DNA from: Cichorium intybus
Taxonomy: Eukaryota; Streptophyta; Magnoliopsida; Asterales; Asteraceae
Length of the DNA stretch: 64,000 nucleotides
Assembly (NCBI GenBank): GCA_023525715.1
Contig: CM042013.1
Location: 83,998,494 to 84,062,493 of the forward strand
Direction: 5' to 3'
Within the stretch, counting starts at the first letter, position 1. Each line of letters begins with the position of its first letter. The notes below the pieces were generated by a model. The model saw only the letters and a list, made by a program, of their open reading frames with translations. It had not been told where the DNA came from and did no database searches. Positions 51,961-63,900 of this stretch are shown here, one piece after another. The position numbers were made by a program, and so were the translations under genes.

Positions 51961-54354
51961 ATGCCCAGATCTGATCGAACAGGTACACCTCTTGAGATCA
52001 ACAAAGAAATAGAAAAGACCGCAAAAATATTAAGAAAGCAAACTAAGCTTCGAAAGAAGCTTGATTACCAAAGATCTCATACTACACCAACACTCTCTCC
52101 TACACCACCTTCCACTTCTACTTCTACTCCCGATCTTTCTTCTAACCCATTAAAAATGGGTGACGAAGAAAAGGCCTTAAGACAATGGGGTGAGCGAAAA
52201 GATACACAACAACCTTTGTGTATAAATTATCCCAATGTGGAGAATTTTGAGCTAAAATCCGGGCTCATACACTTACTTCCAACCTTTAGAGGTTTGGAAA
52301 ATGAAGATCCTCATAAATTCCTTAAGGAATTTCATGTAGTATGTTCGGGTATGAAGCCCCATAATGTGACAGAAGACCAAATCAAGCTAAGGGCATTCCC
52401 CTTTGCTCTTTACGATGCCGCAAAAGAATGGTTGTACTATCTCCCACCGGGGACGATAACAACATGGAACGATATTGCTCAAGCATTCCTTGACAAATAC
52501 TTCCCGGAGCCAAAAGCTTCAAGTATACGTAGAGAGATTCTCACCTTGCGTCAAGGACGACGAGAATCCTTGCACACATATTGGGAGAGGTTTAAGAAAC
52601 TTTGCGCTCGGTGCCCACAACACGGTTTGTCTGAACACCAACTTCTCCAAAATTTTTGTGAAGGCCTATCTCATCTTGATAGGCGAATTATAAATGCTTC
52701 AAGTGGTGGAGCCTTGCTAGACAAGACTCCGTCCCAAATCCGGGCCTTAATTGCTACTTTGGCCGAAGATTCAAAGCATTCAATCGGAGAAGATGAATGG
52801 TATTCCGACCCTCCACGAGGAGAAAAGCAAGTAAGTACTCCTCACATTGAAACTCAAATATCTGAACTAACAAAAGCTGTCATTTTGTTAACTAAAGAGA
52901 GAGGAGCCAAACCAAAAGCAAGAGCTTGTGGAATTTGCTTACAACATGGTCACCCGACCGACATGTGCCCATCCTTGCAAGATGAAAACGAGCATGTAAA
53001 TGCTATGGGTGACCACGTGGGACAAAATTCCAGGAATTTTGACAACAATCAATCGTGGAGAAATGCACAACCGAGACCTCAATATCAACCACAACATACC
53101 GCACCACGAAACCCCTCAGGTATGTCTTTGGAGGAAATTGTCTCTAACTTGGCTAAAAATACAATATCTTTTCAGCAAGAGACAAAAGCAAGCATCCAAT
53201 TCTTGGAAAAACAAATATCACAACTTGCAACAGCGGTTGGCAAGTTGGAAAGTAGGCTGGAAACTAAATTGCCAGCCCAAACAGAAGCAAACCCAAGGCA
53301 CAACGTGAGTGCCATCTCCCTTAGAAGCGGGAAGGTTTGCAAGGACCCAAGTGTGGCCAAAGATGCGGAAAAAGAAGGCACAAAGCAAGCGGAAATCCCA
53401 AGCCATAGTCCATCACCCCCTTTTCCTTCAAGATTCTTAGAATCAAAGAAAGAAAGGGAAGATAGAGAAATCATGGCCACGTTCCGCAAGGTGGAGGTAA
53501 ACATTCCCTTACTTGAGGCCATTAAACAAGTTCCTAGATATGCTAAGTTCCTTAAGGAACTTTGCACATCTAAAAAGAAACTCAAAGGGGATGAGACAAT
53601 AAAAGTCAACGAGAATGTCTCGGCAATCATACAAAAAAGATTGCCACCAAAATATGGGGATCCGGGCGTATTCACGGTTCCTTGTAAATTGGGGGATACA
53701 AACATACCGAGAGCCATGCTTGATCTCGGTGCCTCTATCAATGTCCTGCCACTTTCAACTTTCAAAAACTTAAAGAAAGGAACATTGAAACGCACCGGAG
53801 TCGTTATTCAATTGGCCGATAAGTCTACCATACGTCCTAAAGGCGTGTTGGAAGACGTATTAGTCCAAGTGAATAACTTGGTTTTTCCTGCTGATTTTTA
53901 TATCATCGATATGGGAGATGACGACTCACCAAATTCGAGTTCCACACTTTTAGGGAGACCATTCTTAAAAACATCGAGAACAAAAATTGATGTTTTTAAT
54001 GGTACCCTATCTATGGAATTCGATGGTGAAGTTGTAACCTTCAATATTGATCAATCCATCCGCTACCCAAGCGATGTGCCACCCGAAGACCTAAGGGAAA
54101 ACAATTCATTGTTACCAAATGAGCATGAAAATAAAAATTTAGTAGCAATAGTTTCTATGAACGAAACAACAACTGGACTTACTGAAGGGTCCAAGCCTGT
54201 GGATCGCCAGGATCATCAACGCAATGATCTGGATTTGCAAAATAGAGATCCACCTCCTTTACCAAAACAAACGAGAAACAAACACCATTTCAAACGGTTT
54301 ACCGAGTGTTTCTCTACCAACCAAGGAGTGGACATGAAGGAATGTCCAAGGTAA
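51961..54354 (+). CDS. Gag-protease polyprotein of the Athila element (797 aa)
   Basis: ATG 22 bp after the primer-binding site; no stop for 797 codons. Residues about 100-265 are the retrotransposon gag domain (FRGLENEDPHKFLKEF, AKEWLYYLPPGTITTW, LRQGRRESLHTYWERFKKL), which forms the virus-like particle. A CCHC zinc knuckle lies near residue 323 (CGICLQHGHPTDMC), followed by a Q-rich linker and a likely coiled coil (TKASIQFLEKQISQLATAV). Near residue 586 is the retropepsin-like active site in the Athila/Tat form, MLDLGASINVLP, with a second conserved LLGRPFLKTS. The ORF ends where reverse transcriptase should begin. It is intact and could supply particles in cis. Confidence 0.93.
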   Translation: MPRSDRTGTPLEINKEIEKTAKILRKQTKLRKKLDYQRSHTTPTLSPTPPSTSTSTPDLSSNPLKMGDEEKALRQWGERKDTQQPLCINYPNVENFELKSGLIHLLPTFRGLENEDPHKFLKEFHVVCSGMKPHNVTEDQIKLRAFPFALYDAAKEWLYYLPPGTITTWNDIAQAFLDKYFPEPKASSIRREILTLRQGRRESLHTYWERFKKLCARCPQHGLSEHQLLQNFCEGLSHLDRRIINASSGGALLDKTPSQIRALIATLAEDSKHSIGEDEWYSDPPRGEKQVSTPHIETQISELTKAVILLTKERGAKPKARACGICLQHGHPTDMCPSLQDENEHVNAMGDHVGQNSRNFDNNQSWRNAQPRPQYQPQHTAPRNPSGMSLEEIVSNLAKNTISFQQETKASIQFLEKQISQLATAVGKLESRLETKLPAQTEANPRHNVSAISLRSGKVCKDPSVAKDAEKEGTKQAEIPSHSPSPPFPSRFLESKKEREDREIMATFRKVEVNIPLLEAIKQVPRYAKFLKELCTSKKKLKGDETIKVNENVSAIIQKRLPPKYGDPGVFTVPCKLGDTNIPRAMLDLGASINVLPLSTFKNLKKGTLKRTGVVIQLADKSTIRPKGVLEDVLVQVNNLVFPADFYIIDMGDDDSPNSSSTLLGRPFLKTSRTKIDVFNGTLSMEFDGEVVTFNIDQSIRYPSDVPPEDLRENNSLLPNEHENKNLVAIVSMNETTTGLTEGSKPVDRQDHQRNDLDLQNRDPPPLPKQTRNKHHFKRFTECFSTNQGVDMKECPR

Positions 54355-55300
54355 GCTTTCCTCAGCCCCCGTGTATGGATCCTTGAGCCCAAACACGGGC
54401 CCGTGTCGAGCCAAAGACGTTAAACAAGTGCGCTAACCGGGAGGCAACCCGGGGGTATTTTTGTCATTTTTCCAAAGTGTAATTTTTTGTATTTTTATAA
54501 TTTTTCTATTTATAACTTTCAATTACCTACGTGAGAAAACGATCGGAATCGAAAACGGACTACCGAGGCTCAAAATACGAAAAGCGAAAAACGAAAAAAT
54601 GGGACAGAATGTTACACGGCCCGTGTAACTTTTTACCCTATACGTTACACGACCGTGTAACTTGGTAAAATGGTCAAAATCGAAGTGGTCATAAACATGG
54701 ATTACACGACCGTGTAATTATTCAAGCCAAAATTACACGGCCGTGTAATTTTGGCCAGGGGTATCTCTGTCATTTTCGCAAATATAAAAGCCAATGACTT
54801 CATTTCTTCCCTTCACAAGTCGCGATTTTGCTCCCAAACCCTCTGCCGAGTCCGAAAACTTCAAGGATAAAATTCAATTTCTCAATTTCTCTTCCAATTG
54901 CTTGTAGATTTGTTAAACTACAAAGGTTAGTATCATTATTCCTTAGCTTTTCCATCATTTTGAACACAAGAAACAACATATTCCATGGTGAAATTCGGAA
55001 TTTCTTGAAACCCTAGAAAATGAGGGTTTCGAATTTTTGTTGCTAAATTGTTGAATTTGTTTAGGTTCAAGCTTGGGGAAGGCTAGGATAGAAGGAATCA
55101 AGGTCAATATCACCATTGTCAAGCTTCAATTCGGTGAATTCTTTCCAAAACTCAAAATCTTCATAATTTTTGGTTTTTGGCTAAAAAAAAAATTGGTTAT
55201 TGGCTTTGAATTGTGAAACCTTTGGTTTAATTTTGTGTGTTTTATTGTTTGAGTGTTATTTTTGTTCAAATTTCTTTGTTAAAAATTATAAAAAAAATAT
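54355..55300 (+). other. Internal noncoding region with palindromes (pol deleted)
   Basis: Holds GGGAGGCAACCC (54439-54450) and a second set of the LTR palindromes: GTTACACGGCCCGTGTAAC (54611-54629), GTTACACGACCGTGTAAC (54644-54661), a member at 54701-54718 and AATTACACGGCCGTGTAATT (54731-54750). An ACACGGGCCCGTGT palindrome is at 54393-54406. A pol gene of about 3 kb would be expected here and is missing. Confidence 0.8.
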
Positions 55301-56785
55301 ATGGCATCATCATCCCGTACTTATTCTAGGGGTAATAAAAGGCAAATCGTATACTCGGCCTCTAGTGGCTCTTCCGATGAAGAGCCCGAACAGCAGGACT
55401 ATGACATGGGTGATGCGGGTATCTCATTCATGACCGATGCCCAAGAGGCACGTTTTTATAACTTCTTGGAAAGAACTGGACAGGCACAAAAATTCATTGA
55501 TATTTCAACCTTGCGAGACTTACACATAGAGGCAGGAGTACGCAAACTCCTGTCCAATGTTGGTTGGGAAGGGTTGATGAATATAAGCGAGAAAAGCTAT
55601 TCCAACCCAACTATTGAATTTTTATCATCCGTCGAATTTAACGCTCATACAACAGTTTTGTCTTTTAGAATGTTCAACAGGTCATACAAAATCACACAAA
55701 ACCAGTTGTGTGAACTTATTGGCGCGCCGGTCGCCAACACTTATGACCAAAGAGGCAAACTGAACAGACAGTTCCACAGTGAAGTTGGCAGTTTCTGGAC
55801 CAAGATTTCCACGGAAAACTTCTACCGTCCCAGTGCCGCCAAAGCCTCCAGCATCATCCACCCCATCCTAAAAGTCACCCACCGCATCATTGCCTCTATC
55901 TTCTTCCCACAAGAAGAGATAAGCAAAGCTGGCCTAAATGAGCTTGAGCTTCTCTACTGCATGATTAATCCAGGGCCTAAAACCCCAAATTTTGGATCCT
56001 GGATCATGTACAAACTACTTAAACTAAGTAGAAGTTCATCTGGCCAGCTACATTGCGGTGGCATTATCACTCTTATAGCCAAACATCCAGCTCTGGGCAT
56101 CAGGTTTCCTGATAACCTTGAGATAGTCAGAGGTGAGCGATACCTCACCTCTGATGTTCTTGAGGGTATGAGGTTATTTCGACGCCCCCAATCAGACGAA
56201 ATATGGCAAGCCGACGGACGCGACTATCTGCGGGTCAACAACAGAAATGCCCGAATCCTACGATTAGCCAACCCTGTCTCCACCACAAATTGGAAGCCTC
56301 CTTCCAACATGGGCCTACAACTACCCGCTCCCAACCTACCCCCTCGAGAGCCCAGTCCACCACCAAGACAACCCCAGGAGCCTGGCCCTTCAAGCTCTGC
56401 TAGCTCATTTCCTCCAGAGCACAGTCTATACATGGAACAATTTTCTAGCATCAACTCCCAGCTTGCGGATCTTCGCCTTGATTATCAAGGCATCTATGAT
56501 AATCTTGGTGAGATTGATACACACCAAATGGAGCTGCGCCAAGACTTTGATCAGTTTAGAGAGAACCAATATAAACATAACCAAGATGTTATGTCTATAC
56601 TCTCTGACATACAAAGGTCCGTTGCCTTCAACCCATGGCAACAGCAGCAACCACTACAGCCACCGCAACAACAGCAGCCAGGCAGCCAACCACCACCACC
56701 CACTCAATTCCCGCCTTACCCATATTTCCCACCGTACCCATACCCTCGATTTCCGCCACGGGGACCCTTCCCCGACCCTCAGTAG
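55301..56785 (+). CDS. ATHILA ORF-1 family protein (494 aa)
   Basis: Intact ORF in the position of env in other retroelements. N-terminus is Ser-rich and acidic (SASSGSSDEEPEQQD), followed by the ATHILA ORF-1 core (LSNVGWEGLMNI, PTIEFLSSVEF, LCELIGAPVANTY, PILKVTHRIIASIFFP, LYCMINPGPK) and a coiled-coil-like part (LRLDYQGIYDNLGEIDTHQMEL). The tail is rich in Pro and Gln, with short PYPYFPPYPYP runs. No signal peptide or clear membrane segment, so an envelope role is not supported by the sequence. Function unknown. Homologous to the broken gene at 1376-2472. Start taken at the ATG at 55301; an earlier ATG in another frame is not continuous. Confidence 0.88.
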   Translation: MASSSRTYSRGNKRQIVYSASSGSSDEEPEQQDYDMGDAGISFMTDAQEARFYNFLERTGQAQKFIDISTLRDLHIEAGVRKLLSNVGWEGLMNISEKSYSNPTIEFLSSVEFNAHTTVLSFRMFNRSYKITQNQLCELIGAPVANTYDQRGKLNRQFHSEVGSFWTKISTENFYRPSAAKASSIIHPILKVTHRIIASIFFPQEEISKAGLNELELLYCMINPGPKTPNFGSWIMYKLLKLSRSSSGQLHCGGIITLIAKHPALGIRFPDNLEIVRGERYLTSDVLEGMRLFRRPQSDEIWQADGRDYLRVNNRNARILRLANPVSTTNWKPPSNMGLQLPAPNLPPREPSPPPRQPQEPGPSSSASSFPPEHSLYMEQFSSINSQLADLRLDYQGIYDNLGEIDTHQMELRQDFDQFRENQYKHNQDVMSILSDIQRSVAFNPWQQQQPLQPPQQQQPGSQPPPPTQFPPYPYFPPYPYPRFPPRGPFPDPQ

Positions 56786-57543
56786 GTTGTTTCTTTCTTT
56801 CTCCTTCCTTAATGCATTGTGGACATTGCATTTATTTTAAGCTTGGGGATGGGGAAATAAATCCCATAAAAAAAAAATTTCAAAAATATTTTATTTCTTG
56901 CATTTATTTTAACTTTTGCATGCATTTTTGTTATCTCTTACTTCTCACCTATGTGACACCTTTAAATTGCAACCATAATACATCTCATAGTTAAACTTCT
57001 TGTATTTTTGTCCCCTATCTACATGCAACATCACCATCTTTTGAAACCCTAGATCTTCATTAGGAATTTCTTTTTATCAATTTTTCTAGCATAGATACGA
57101 TTGGGAGAATTATAAAACACACATAAAATTGAATCAAAATTATTCTAGCAAAGGATGCTTTATTCACCCGTGAGTTCATCAATGTGTGTAATCGACTAGG
57201 AGAAATACTATGGAAGTTGCACTAGTCCCCCCTCATGACCATACATTTGCATGTTGTCTATTAAACATAAGGTTTATCTCAAAATCGCGATTTTCCAAAG
57301 TCATGGACAAAAATCTTATTTTCTATATTTGTTTTTAGTTTTTGTGTGGTAGTATGTGTCATATGACCTTGTTTATATTATTTTGGTCATTAGTGTGTTT
57401 AAATTTTTATTATTTCAAAAATATCATAAAAATTATTGTCTAATCATTTTAGTAAAATTTTGTGAAAATGTTTTTATGGTGAAAATCCAGAAATCATTTC
57501 ACTTGGTTCTAAAAGATTGGTCTAAAAAAAAATAAAAAAAATA

Positions 57544-57580
<37 letters not shown>

Positions 57581-58363
57581 AAGACCGAACCAAGTGATCA
57601 CTCAAGTCATTTAAAGTGAAAATTTCCTACAAAAATACAATAAAAGCGATTACTTGTTTTGAAAGCCTCCTCCTTTTTGCTTTCAACAACTAAATCCAAT
57701 TTTGGTTTAAAACTTCATTGACCAAGTTTTAAAAATTCTTCATACATCTTGGGTCAAGTTGAAGTTTAAAAGATTTGGTTGTCTCGGTCGTCTAGGTATC
57801 TATCATTTGTAAATAGGAATCGAGTTGTAAATTTTTGTCCCTCTGTTTTGAAAAATCATGTGTTTAATAAATAAATATGCAAATGAGGTCGGTTGGAGGA
57901 CTTGAGCAAAGTCAACTTAGTATAAGCTTCCTAGATTCGATATCCGAGCGCCCCTCCTATAAAAATGAGTGTTTATAGCCAAATCTTGAAAATGGAGCTT
58001 GCAAGGTCACACATCTTGTGACATGAGTGAATAAACACGAGAGGAGTGAACAATTGTGAGCACATCCTTTGTTTGCGAGATGCTTTGAATAAATAGTGAA
58101 GGTTTCATGTGTGAGTTTATCTTTTGTCCCAACGTGCCTATGCTAAGTAATTGATGAAAATTTGTTCCTTTTAATGGTCTTTTGTTTTGAATAGATGGTC
58201 TAACTTATATGTGTGTAGGGTCCAAATTGACATGATTTTTAGATATGATTGATGTTGTCTTGGTTGCTACCTAGGGTGTCTATTCTTTTTTGTAGTTTGT
58301 TTTCCACATTGTTTAGATCCTTGTTTTCCTTGAGGACAAGAAAAGTCTAAGCTTGGGGATATT
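56786..58363 (+). other. 3' noncoding region of the Athila element
   Basis: About 1.6 kb without an ORF. Contains an (AAT)n microsatellite at about 57541-57577 and GCTTGGGGAT twice (56841 region and 58351), the second just before the 3' LTR, acting as or next to the polypurine tract. Confidence 0.7.
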
Positions 58364-60006
58364 TGTTAGGTGTATTTCTAAGCATGTTTTCATGCCTTTT
58401 TATCCTTGTTTTACCTTGCATTTCATTCTCATTATTGCATATTTTCATATTTTTCTGGATTTCAAGAATAGCAACCTACTTTCACACTTTGTGGTTGTTT
58501 TCAGGTGTTTTTGAGGATTGAATCTTGCATTGGATGACATTGGGAAGCTACACAAGAAATTTCAGAAGAAACGGAGCTCAAACGAAGAAGTTACAAAAAA
58601 TGAAAATCATCCCGAAGACAGAATGTTACACGACCGTGTAACTTTTGCCCTATAAGTTACACGGCCGTGTAACTCTGCTATGCCACGTGGATGCCATGTC
58701 AGCTCAGGGTAGGGTCCAGGACTTTTTGCAGGATTACACGACCGTGTAATCTTGGCCCAAGAAGTTACACGGCCGTGTAACTCTTCCTGGTGACCAGATC
58801 TACTTTTTAGCCCACTTTGAGTTGTTTATTCACTCTTGTGCTGTCATTCCCATGCTACACGACCAGATCCAGATCCAACCTGATTTTGAGGCCATGTGAT
58901 GAAGATAATGGGTGTTGGAATGATGATGTTTGCCATTGTCCATTTTACCATTTTGCCCTTGGTGTGTTAGTATAAATAGATGTGTCTAGTTAGCCTTAGA
59001 ATCATCTCTTATTCCATTAACTTCTGAATACTCTCTAGATACATTGAGTTTGTGTTTGTGTGCTACTTCAAGTGTGGATTATCTTCATTTTGTAAGTTTA
59101 TTTCTCTTTTACTAGTCATGAGTGGCTAGTAACTTTATTTTCTGGTTTTGTATTAAGGATTATGATTGTGATTTAATATAAAGTTTGATGTTTGATTTTA
59201 TATCTTTCTAGTGATATGATTTTGAGGCTTAACAAACGTTTGGTTTTATTTATTTCATATTGGTCATTTGATCTCAAATATAAATCAATCTAGTCATACA
59301 AATTATGAAATCCGTAATTGTTTTATAAAATGTTATTTGTGACAATCATCTTTAATTGGTGAAAATCATATCACATGTTTTGACGCTCCAACGCTTGTTT
59401 AGGAGTATTGAACATTCTTGGGAACATTCACATAAAACATAATGCAATCTTTCATTCAAATTCTACGATGGTGTATGTACGAGCTTTCGTCATACACTTG
59501 ACTAATCTAGATTTGATTAGTAAGATTAGTCTTAGTTAACGAGCTTCTCTTGACTAAGGTACATTAGGTGAATGGTGTATGTGCGAGCTTTCGGCATACA
59601 CAAAGTACCAACTTAGAAAGATTAAAGTTATAAACATCATTCTTATTGTTATTTCCAATCATATGACTCAAAATACAAAACCAGAATTTGTCCCCAAATT
59701 ATAAAATACAAAAGCAATCATTCTATATATTTTGTCCCAAGTTACTTGTTCTCGACCTTTACATTATTGTTGTCCAATTATTCATCAAAATCCCCCTTTT
59801 TGGTTACTCTCTTTACAAGTTTGACTTCCGTGAAATCAAGGCATAATTCATTAGACCATCGCTCCCTGTGGATCGACCCTACTTGCCATTTATACTACAT
59901 AGTTAGTATTTATAACAAGTAGTGTAATCACGAAATATTGGTAATTAATAAATCATTTTAAAACCATATTTCAACTCTTTTATTTTGTTGGTTACGACAT
60001 TCAACA
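58364..60006 (+). repeat. 3' LTR of the young Athila element
   Basis: Same length (1643 bp) as the 5' LTR and no difference found in the blocks compared by eye. TATA box at 58971-58978, palindromes at 58625-58642, 58656-58673, 58732-58751 and 58764-58781. Confidence 0.95.
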
Positions 60007-60973
60007 GACACGCATCAGTACTGAGCCCAACAACAAATAACCATAGATATAGAGCAAGTCATATAACTGTAAATAACACACAAGATGCCTAACATGCAAC
60101 ATCATATAGTAAGGTGAGGATACTCACCTGATTTGAAACCGTGCAGATATTCTCTAATATTCCCACTTAGCTCGACCACACACCTAAATCCCACACACAC
60201 ACAACATATCAATTACTGACCAGGCTTTTACAGACCTGCCTAGAGGTTAGACCCAATATTTGCCACCAAACCGTGGTCAAAACTAAGTTCCTGGTCAAAC
60301 AGTCGCTCGTCGCGACGTGGCTCCTCAGCCTGCGCGCCGCGGCTATCATCGAATAATCACGGGGTTTCAGCCGAGTCCGCGCCGCTGACATAGCCAGTCC
60401 GCGTCGCGGCCCGTAACATTCCAAACTGTTTTTAGCGTTTAAATGTGCATCGATCGGCTAGGGTTTCACTCCAAACCCTTCCTGAGATCAGACACTACCC
60501 TAAGATCACTTCCTTAGGGACATGCAAATCTATTCATGTCCTTAGTCTAACCCTAAGGGTTACAAGTCATCTAAGACTACTACTTAAGAGATAACACTAT
60601 AAAAACGGGATAAACTGAAATATCAGAAGGTAGATCCTCTTACCTTGCTTCTAGAAAACAGAGAAATGCTCCCGATTGACTACAGCCTTTCCCCACGTTG
60701 TATTTCTTCCTTCAAACCTCCCAAAGCCTTGGAACCAAAGAGTCTCTGCTGAAACATGACGCCTCTGCTCCAGAAAACTCCAAAAAACACGAACCCTAGG
60801 GCTGGGTCCCTTTATATAGGCGTTTAAATCCAAATTAGGGTTTTTCACCTTAGCGGCGCACCGCGCAGCGGATCTTTTAAAGCCGCGCCGCGCGTACAAA
60901 ATCATTCGAGAATCCAGATCTCGCCCGAGCCACGGATCTGCCCTGGCCTTGACTCGGCGGAACGGGTCTTACA
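60007..60973 (-). repeat. Ty3/gypsy LTR B, right part
   Basis: Continues LTR B from 50275 (first 5 bp are the duplicated GACAC) and ends GGGTCTTACA. TATATAAA box on the minus strand at 60811-60820. On its right is the polypurine tract (minus TAAGTGGGGGAGAGT) of the element whose pol follows. Confidence 0.92.
60308..60892 (-). promoter_or_regulatory. Paired CGCG palindromes in LTR B
   Basis: Upstream of TATA: CCGCGCAGCGG (60861-60871) and CGCGCCGCG (60884-60892), centres 22 bp apart. In the transcribed part: CGCGCCGCT (60378-60386) and CGCGTCGCG (60400-60408), 13-nt spacer, centres 22 bp apart. A third, less regular pair is CGTCGCGACG (60308-60317) and CGCGCCGCG (60333-60341), about 24 bp apart. 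Confidence 0.6.
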
Positions 60974-63900
60974 ACTCTCCCCCACTTAACTGGATTTCGT
61001 CCCCGAAATCTGCGCTGGTAAATAATTCTGGATAATGCCTGCACATTTCCTCTTCCGGTTCCCAAGTCCATTCGGACCCTTTTCGATGCTGCCACTGAAC
61101 CTTAACTAATCCTATTGTTTTATTTCGCAAAGTCTTTATCTTCCTTTCAATGATGGCAATTGGTCGCTCCACATAATTTAGGCGTTCATCTAATTGAATA
61201 TCCTCCAAAGGTACTATTGTAGATTCCTCCGTAATGCACTTTCTAAGCTGCGAAACGTGAAACGTGTCGTGAATTTGACTAAGCTGCCCGGGCAGCTCCA
61301 ACCGGTAAGCTACCTTACCTACACGGGCGGTGATTCGGTAAGGTCCAATGTACCTAGGGCCAAGCTTTCCTCGCTTCCTAAAACGAATAACTCCCTTCCA
61401 AGGTGACACCTTAAGAAGAACATAATCCCCAACTTGAAACTCGAGATCGGACCGTCGCCTATCCGCATAACTTTTCTGTCGACTCTGAGCCGTTAACAAC
61501 CTCTCCCGAACCTTCTGAATTAACTCAGTTGTCTTGATTACTACATCAGTACTACCCAATACCCGCTGGCCAACCTCGCCCCAGCAAATAGGTGTCCGAC
61601 ATTTTCTTCCATACAACATTTCACAGGGAGCCCTGCCAATGCTCGCGTGATAACTGTTATTGTAAGAAAACTCAGCTAAAGGGAGATGGGAATCCCAACT
61701 CCCGCCAAAATCGATAACACATGCCCTAAGCATATCCTCCAGCGTTTGAATTGTCCTTTCACTCTGCCCATCCGTCTGAGGATGATATGTTGTGCTGAAA
61801 TGAAGGCGAGTGCCTAATTCCTCATGAAATTTCTTCCAAAACCTAGACGTAAATCGGACATCCCGGTTGGATATCACCGAGACCGGTATACCATGCCGAG
61901 AGATAATCTCATCTACGTAGACCTTAGCCAATTCCTTTGCAGAGTAAGTCTCTTGGATGGGGAGAAAATGAGCACTTTTAGTCAACCTATCCACGATAAC
62001 CCAAATAGTGTCCATATGTCGAGGGGTTCTTGGCAACTTCGTGATGAAATCCATTGTGATATGCTCCCATTTCCATTCTGGGATCTCAAGAGGCTGCAAC
62101 TTACCATGAGGCCGTTGATGCTCGGCCTTGACCTTACGACAGGTCATGCATCTTTCGACAAAACAAGCTACTTCCCTTTTCATGCCTGGCCACCAATAAT
62201 ATTCGCGTAGATCCCTATACATTTTAGTTGCTCCAGGGTGGATAGAGAACCTGGATTTATGTGCCTCCTCCAATAGGGTTTGACGAACCCCGCCCAGCTT
62301 CGGTACCTAAATTCTCTCATGGCAAGTTAACAAATCCCTACTATCTTTGACCATAGCTGCCAACTGACCCACAATTCTCTCACCTTTCTGATTCTCGCCC
62401 TTGCATGCTTCCACCTGGGCTTTCCAAATCAGCTCAAGCAGCGGCGTCACAATTGTCATCCTTAGACAAACGCCCCGAAGGGGTGCACCCGAAGCCTTAC
62501 GACTTAACGCATCTGCTACCACATTGGCCTTTCCAGGGTGGTAGTGTATCTCACAATCATAGTCTTTCAATACATCCAACCATCTTCTCTGTCTCATATC
62601 GAGGTTTGCCTGATCCATCAGGTACTTCAAACTCTTGTGGTCCGTGAAGATGGTGCACTTCACTCCATACAAATAGTGTCTCCAAATCTTGAGAGCGAAG
62701 ACCACCGCTCCCAATTCCAAATCATGAGTAGGGTAGTTAGCTTCATGGGGCTTCAACTGTCGCGAGGCGTAAGCAATCACCCTGCCTCGTTGCATCATGA
62801 CCGCCCCCAATCCCGTGATAGATGCATCACAATAAACTACCATGTCCTCCATGCCTTCAGGCAACGTCAAAACCGGAGCTTCACACAATTTCTGCCGCAA
62901 GGTCTCAAAAGCCTGCTGCTGCTCCTCACCCCACCGAAAAGCAGCGTTTTTCTTAGTTAGCCGAGTCAAAGGTACCGCAATCTTTGAGAAGTCTTGGATG
63001 AAACGGCGATAATAACCAGCCAGGCCCAAGAAACTTCTAATTTCAGAGGGAGTCTTCGGAACCTCCCACCGCATCACGGCCTCCACCTTAGCCGGGTCTA
63101 CCCTGATTCCTTGCTCATTTACAATGTGTCCCAAAAACTGAACCTCCCGTAGCCAAAAGTCACACTTGGATAGTTTTGCATAAAGCTTCTCCTTCCTTAA
63201 GGTCTCTAATACTTCCTTTAAGTGTTGTTCATGCTGCTCCCTGCTCCGAGAGTAGACTAAGATGTCGTCAATGAAAACTATAACTGACCGATCCAACATC
63301 GGTCGACACACTCGATTCATTAAATCCATAAAAGCTGCAGGGGCATTGGTTAGTCCGAACGGCATCACTACAAACTCGAAGTGGCCGTACCTCGTCCTAA
63401 AAGCCGTTTTCGGGATGTCTTCCTCCCGTACTCGCATTTGATGGTATCCTGACCGCAAATCAATTTTTGAGAACCACGAGGCGCCCTGCAGTTGATCAAA
63501 CAAGTCGTCGATGCGAGGCAATGGATATCGATTCTTCACCGTAAGCTTATTCAGCTCACGATAATCTATGCACATCCTATTGGAACCATCCTTCTTCTTA
63601 ACAAACAAAATAGGCGCTCCCTACGGTGAGCAACTGGGTCGAATAAATCCCTTATCTAACAATTCCCGAAGTTGAATAGACAACTCCAGCATTTCTGGAG
63701 GCACAAGACGATACGGTGTTTTAGCTATCGGAGCTGCACCGGGAGTTAAGTCAATCTTAAATTCCACCTGTCTCTCTGGTGGTACGCCAGGCAGGTCCTC
63801 GGGAAAAACATCAGGAAAATCCCGAACCACTGGTATATCACCTGCTTTCTGCTGTGGCTTCCTTTCTCGTGCGTCTACAACATAAGCCACAAATCCCGAA

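Larger units (their letters stand above)
50276..60006 (+). mobile_element. Young non-autonomous Athila-type retrotransposon (9.7 kb)
   Basis: Two 1643-bp LTRs that look identical, perfect 5-bp target duplication GACAC (50271-50275, 60007-60011) and an exact tRNA-Asp primer-binding site. The internal region encodes gag-protease and an ATHILA ORF-1 protein, but no reverse transcriptase, RNase H or integrase is present between or after them. Both ORFs are intact. The element sits inside LTR B. Confidence 0.95.

Noticed and set aside
53172..53795. 207-codon minus-strand frame
   Set aside because: Antisense to the well-supported gag-protease ORF.
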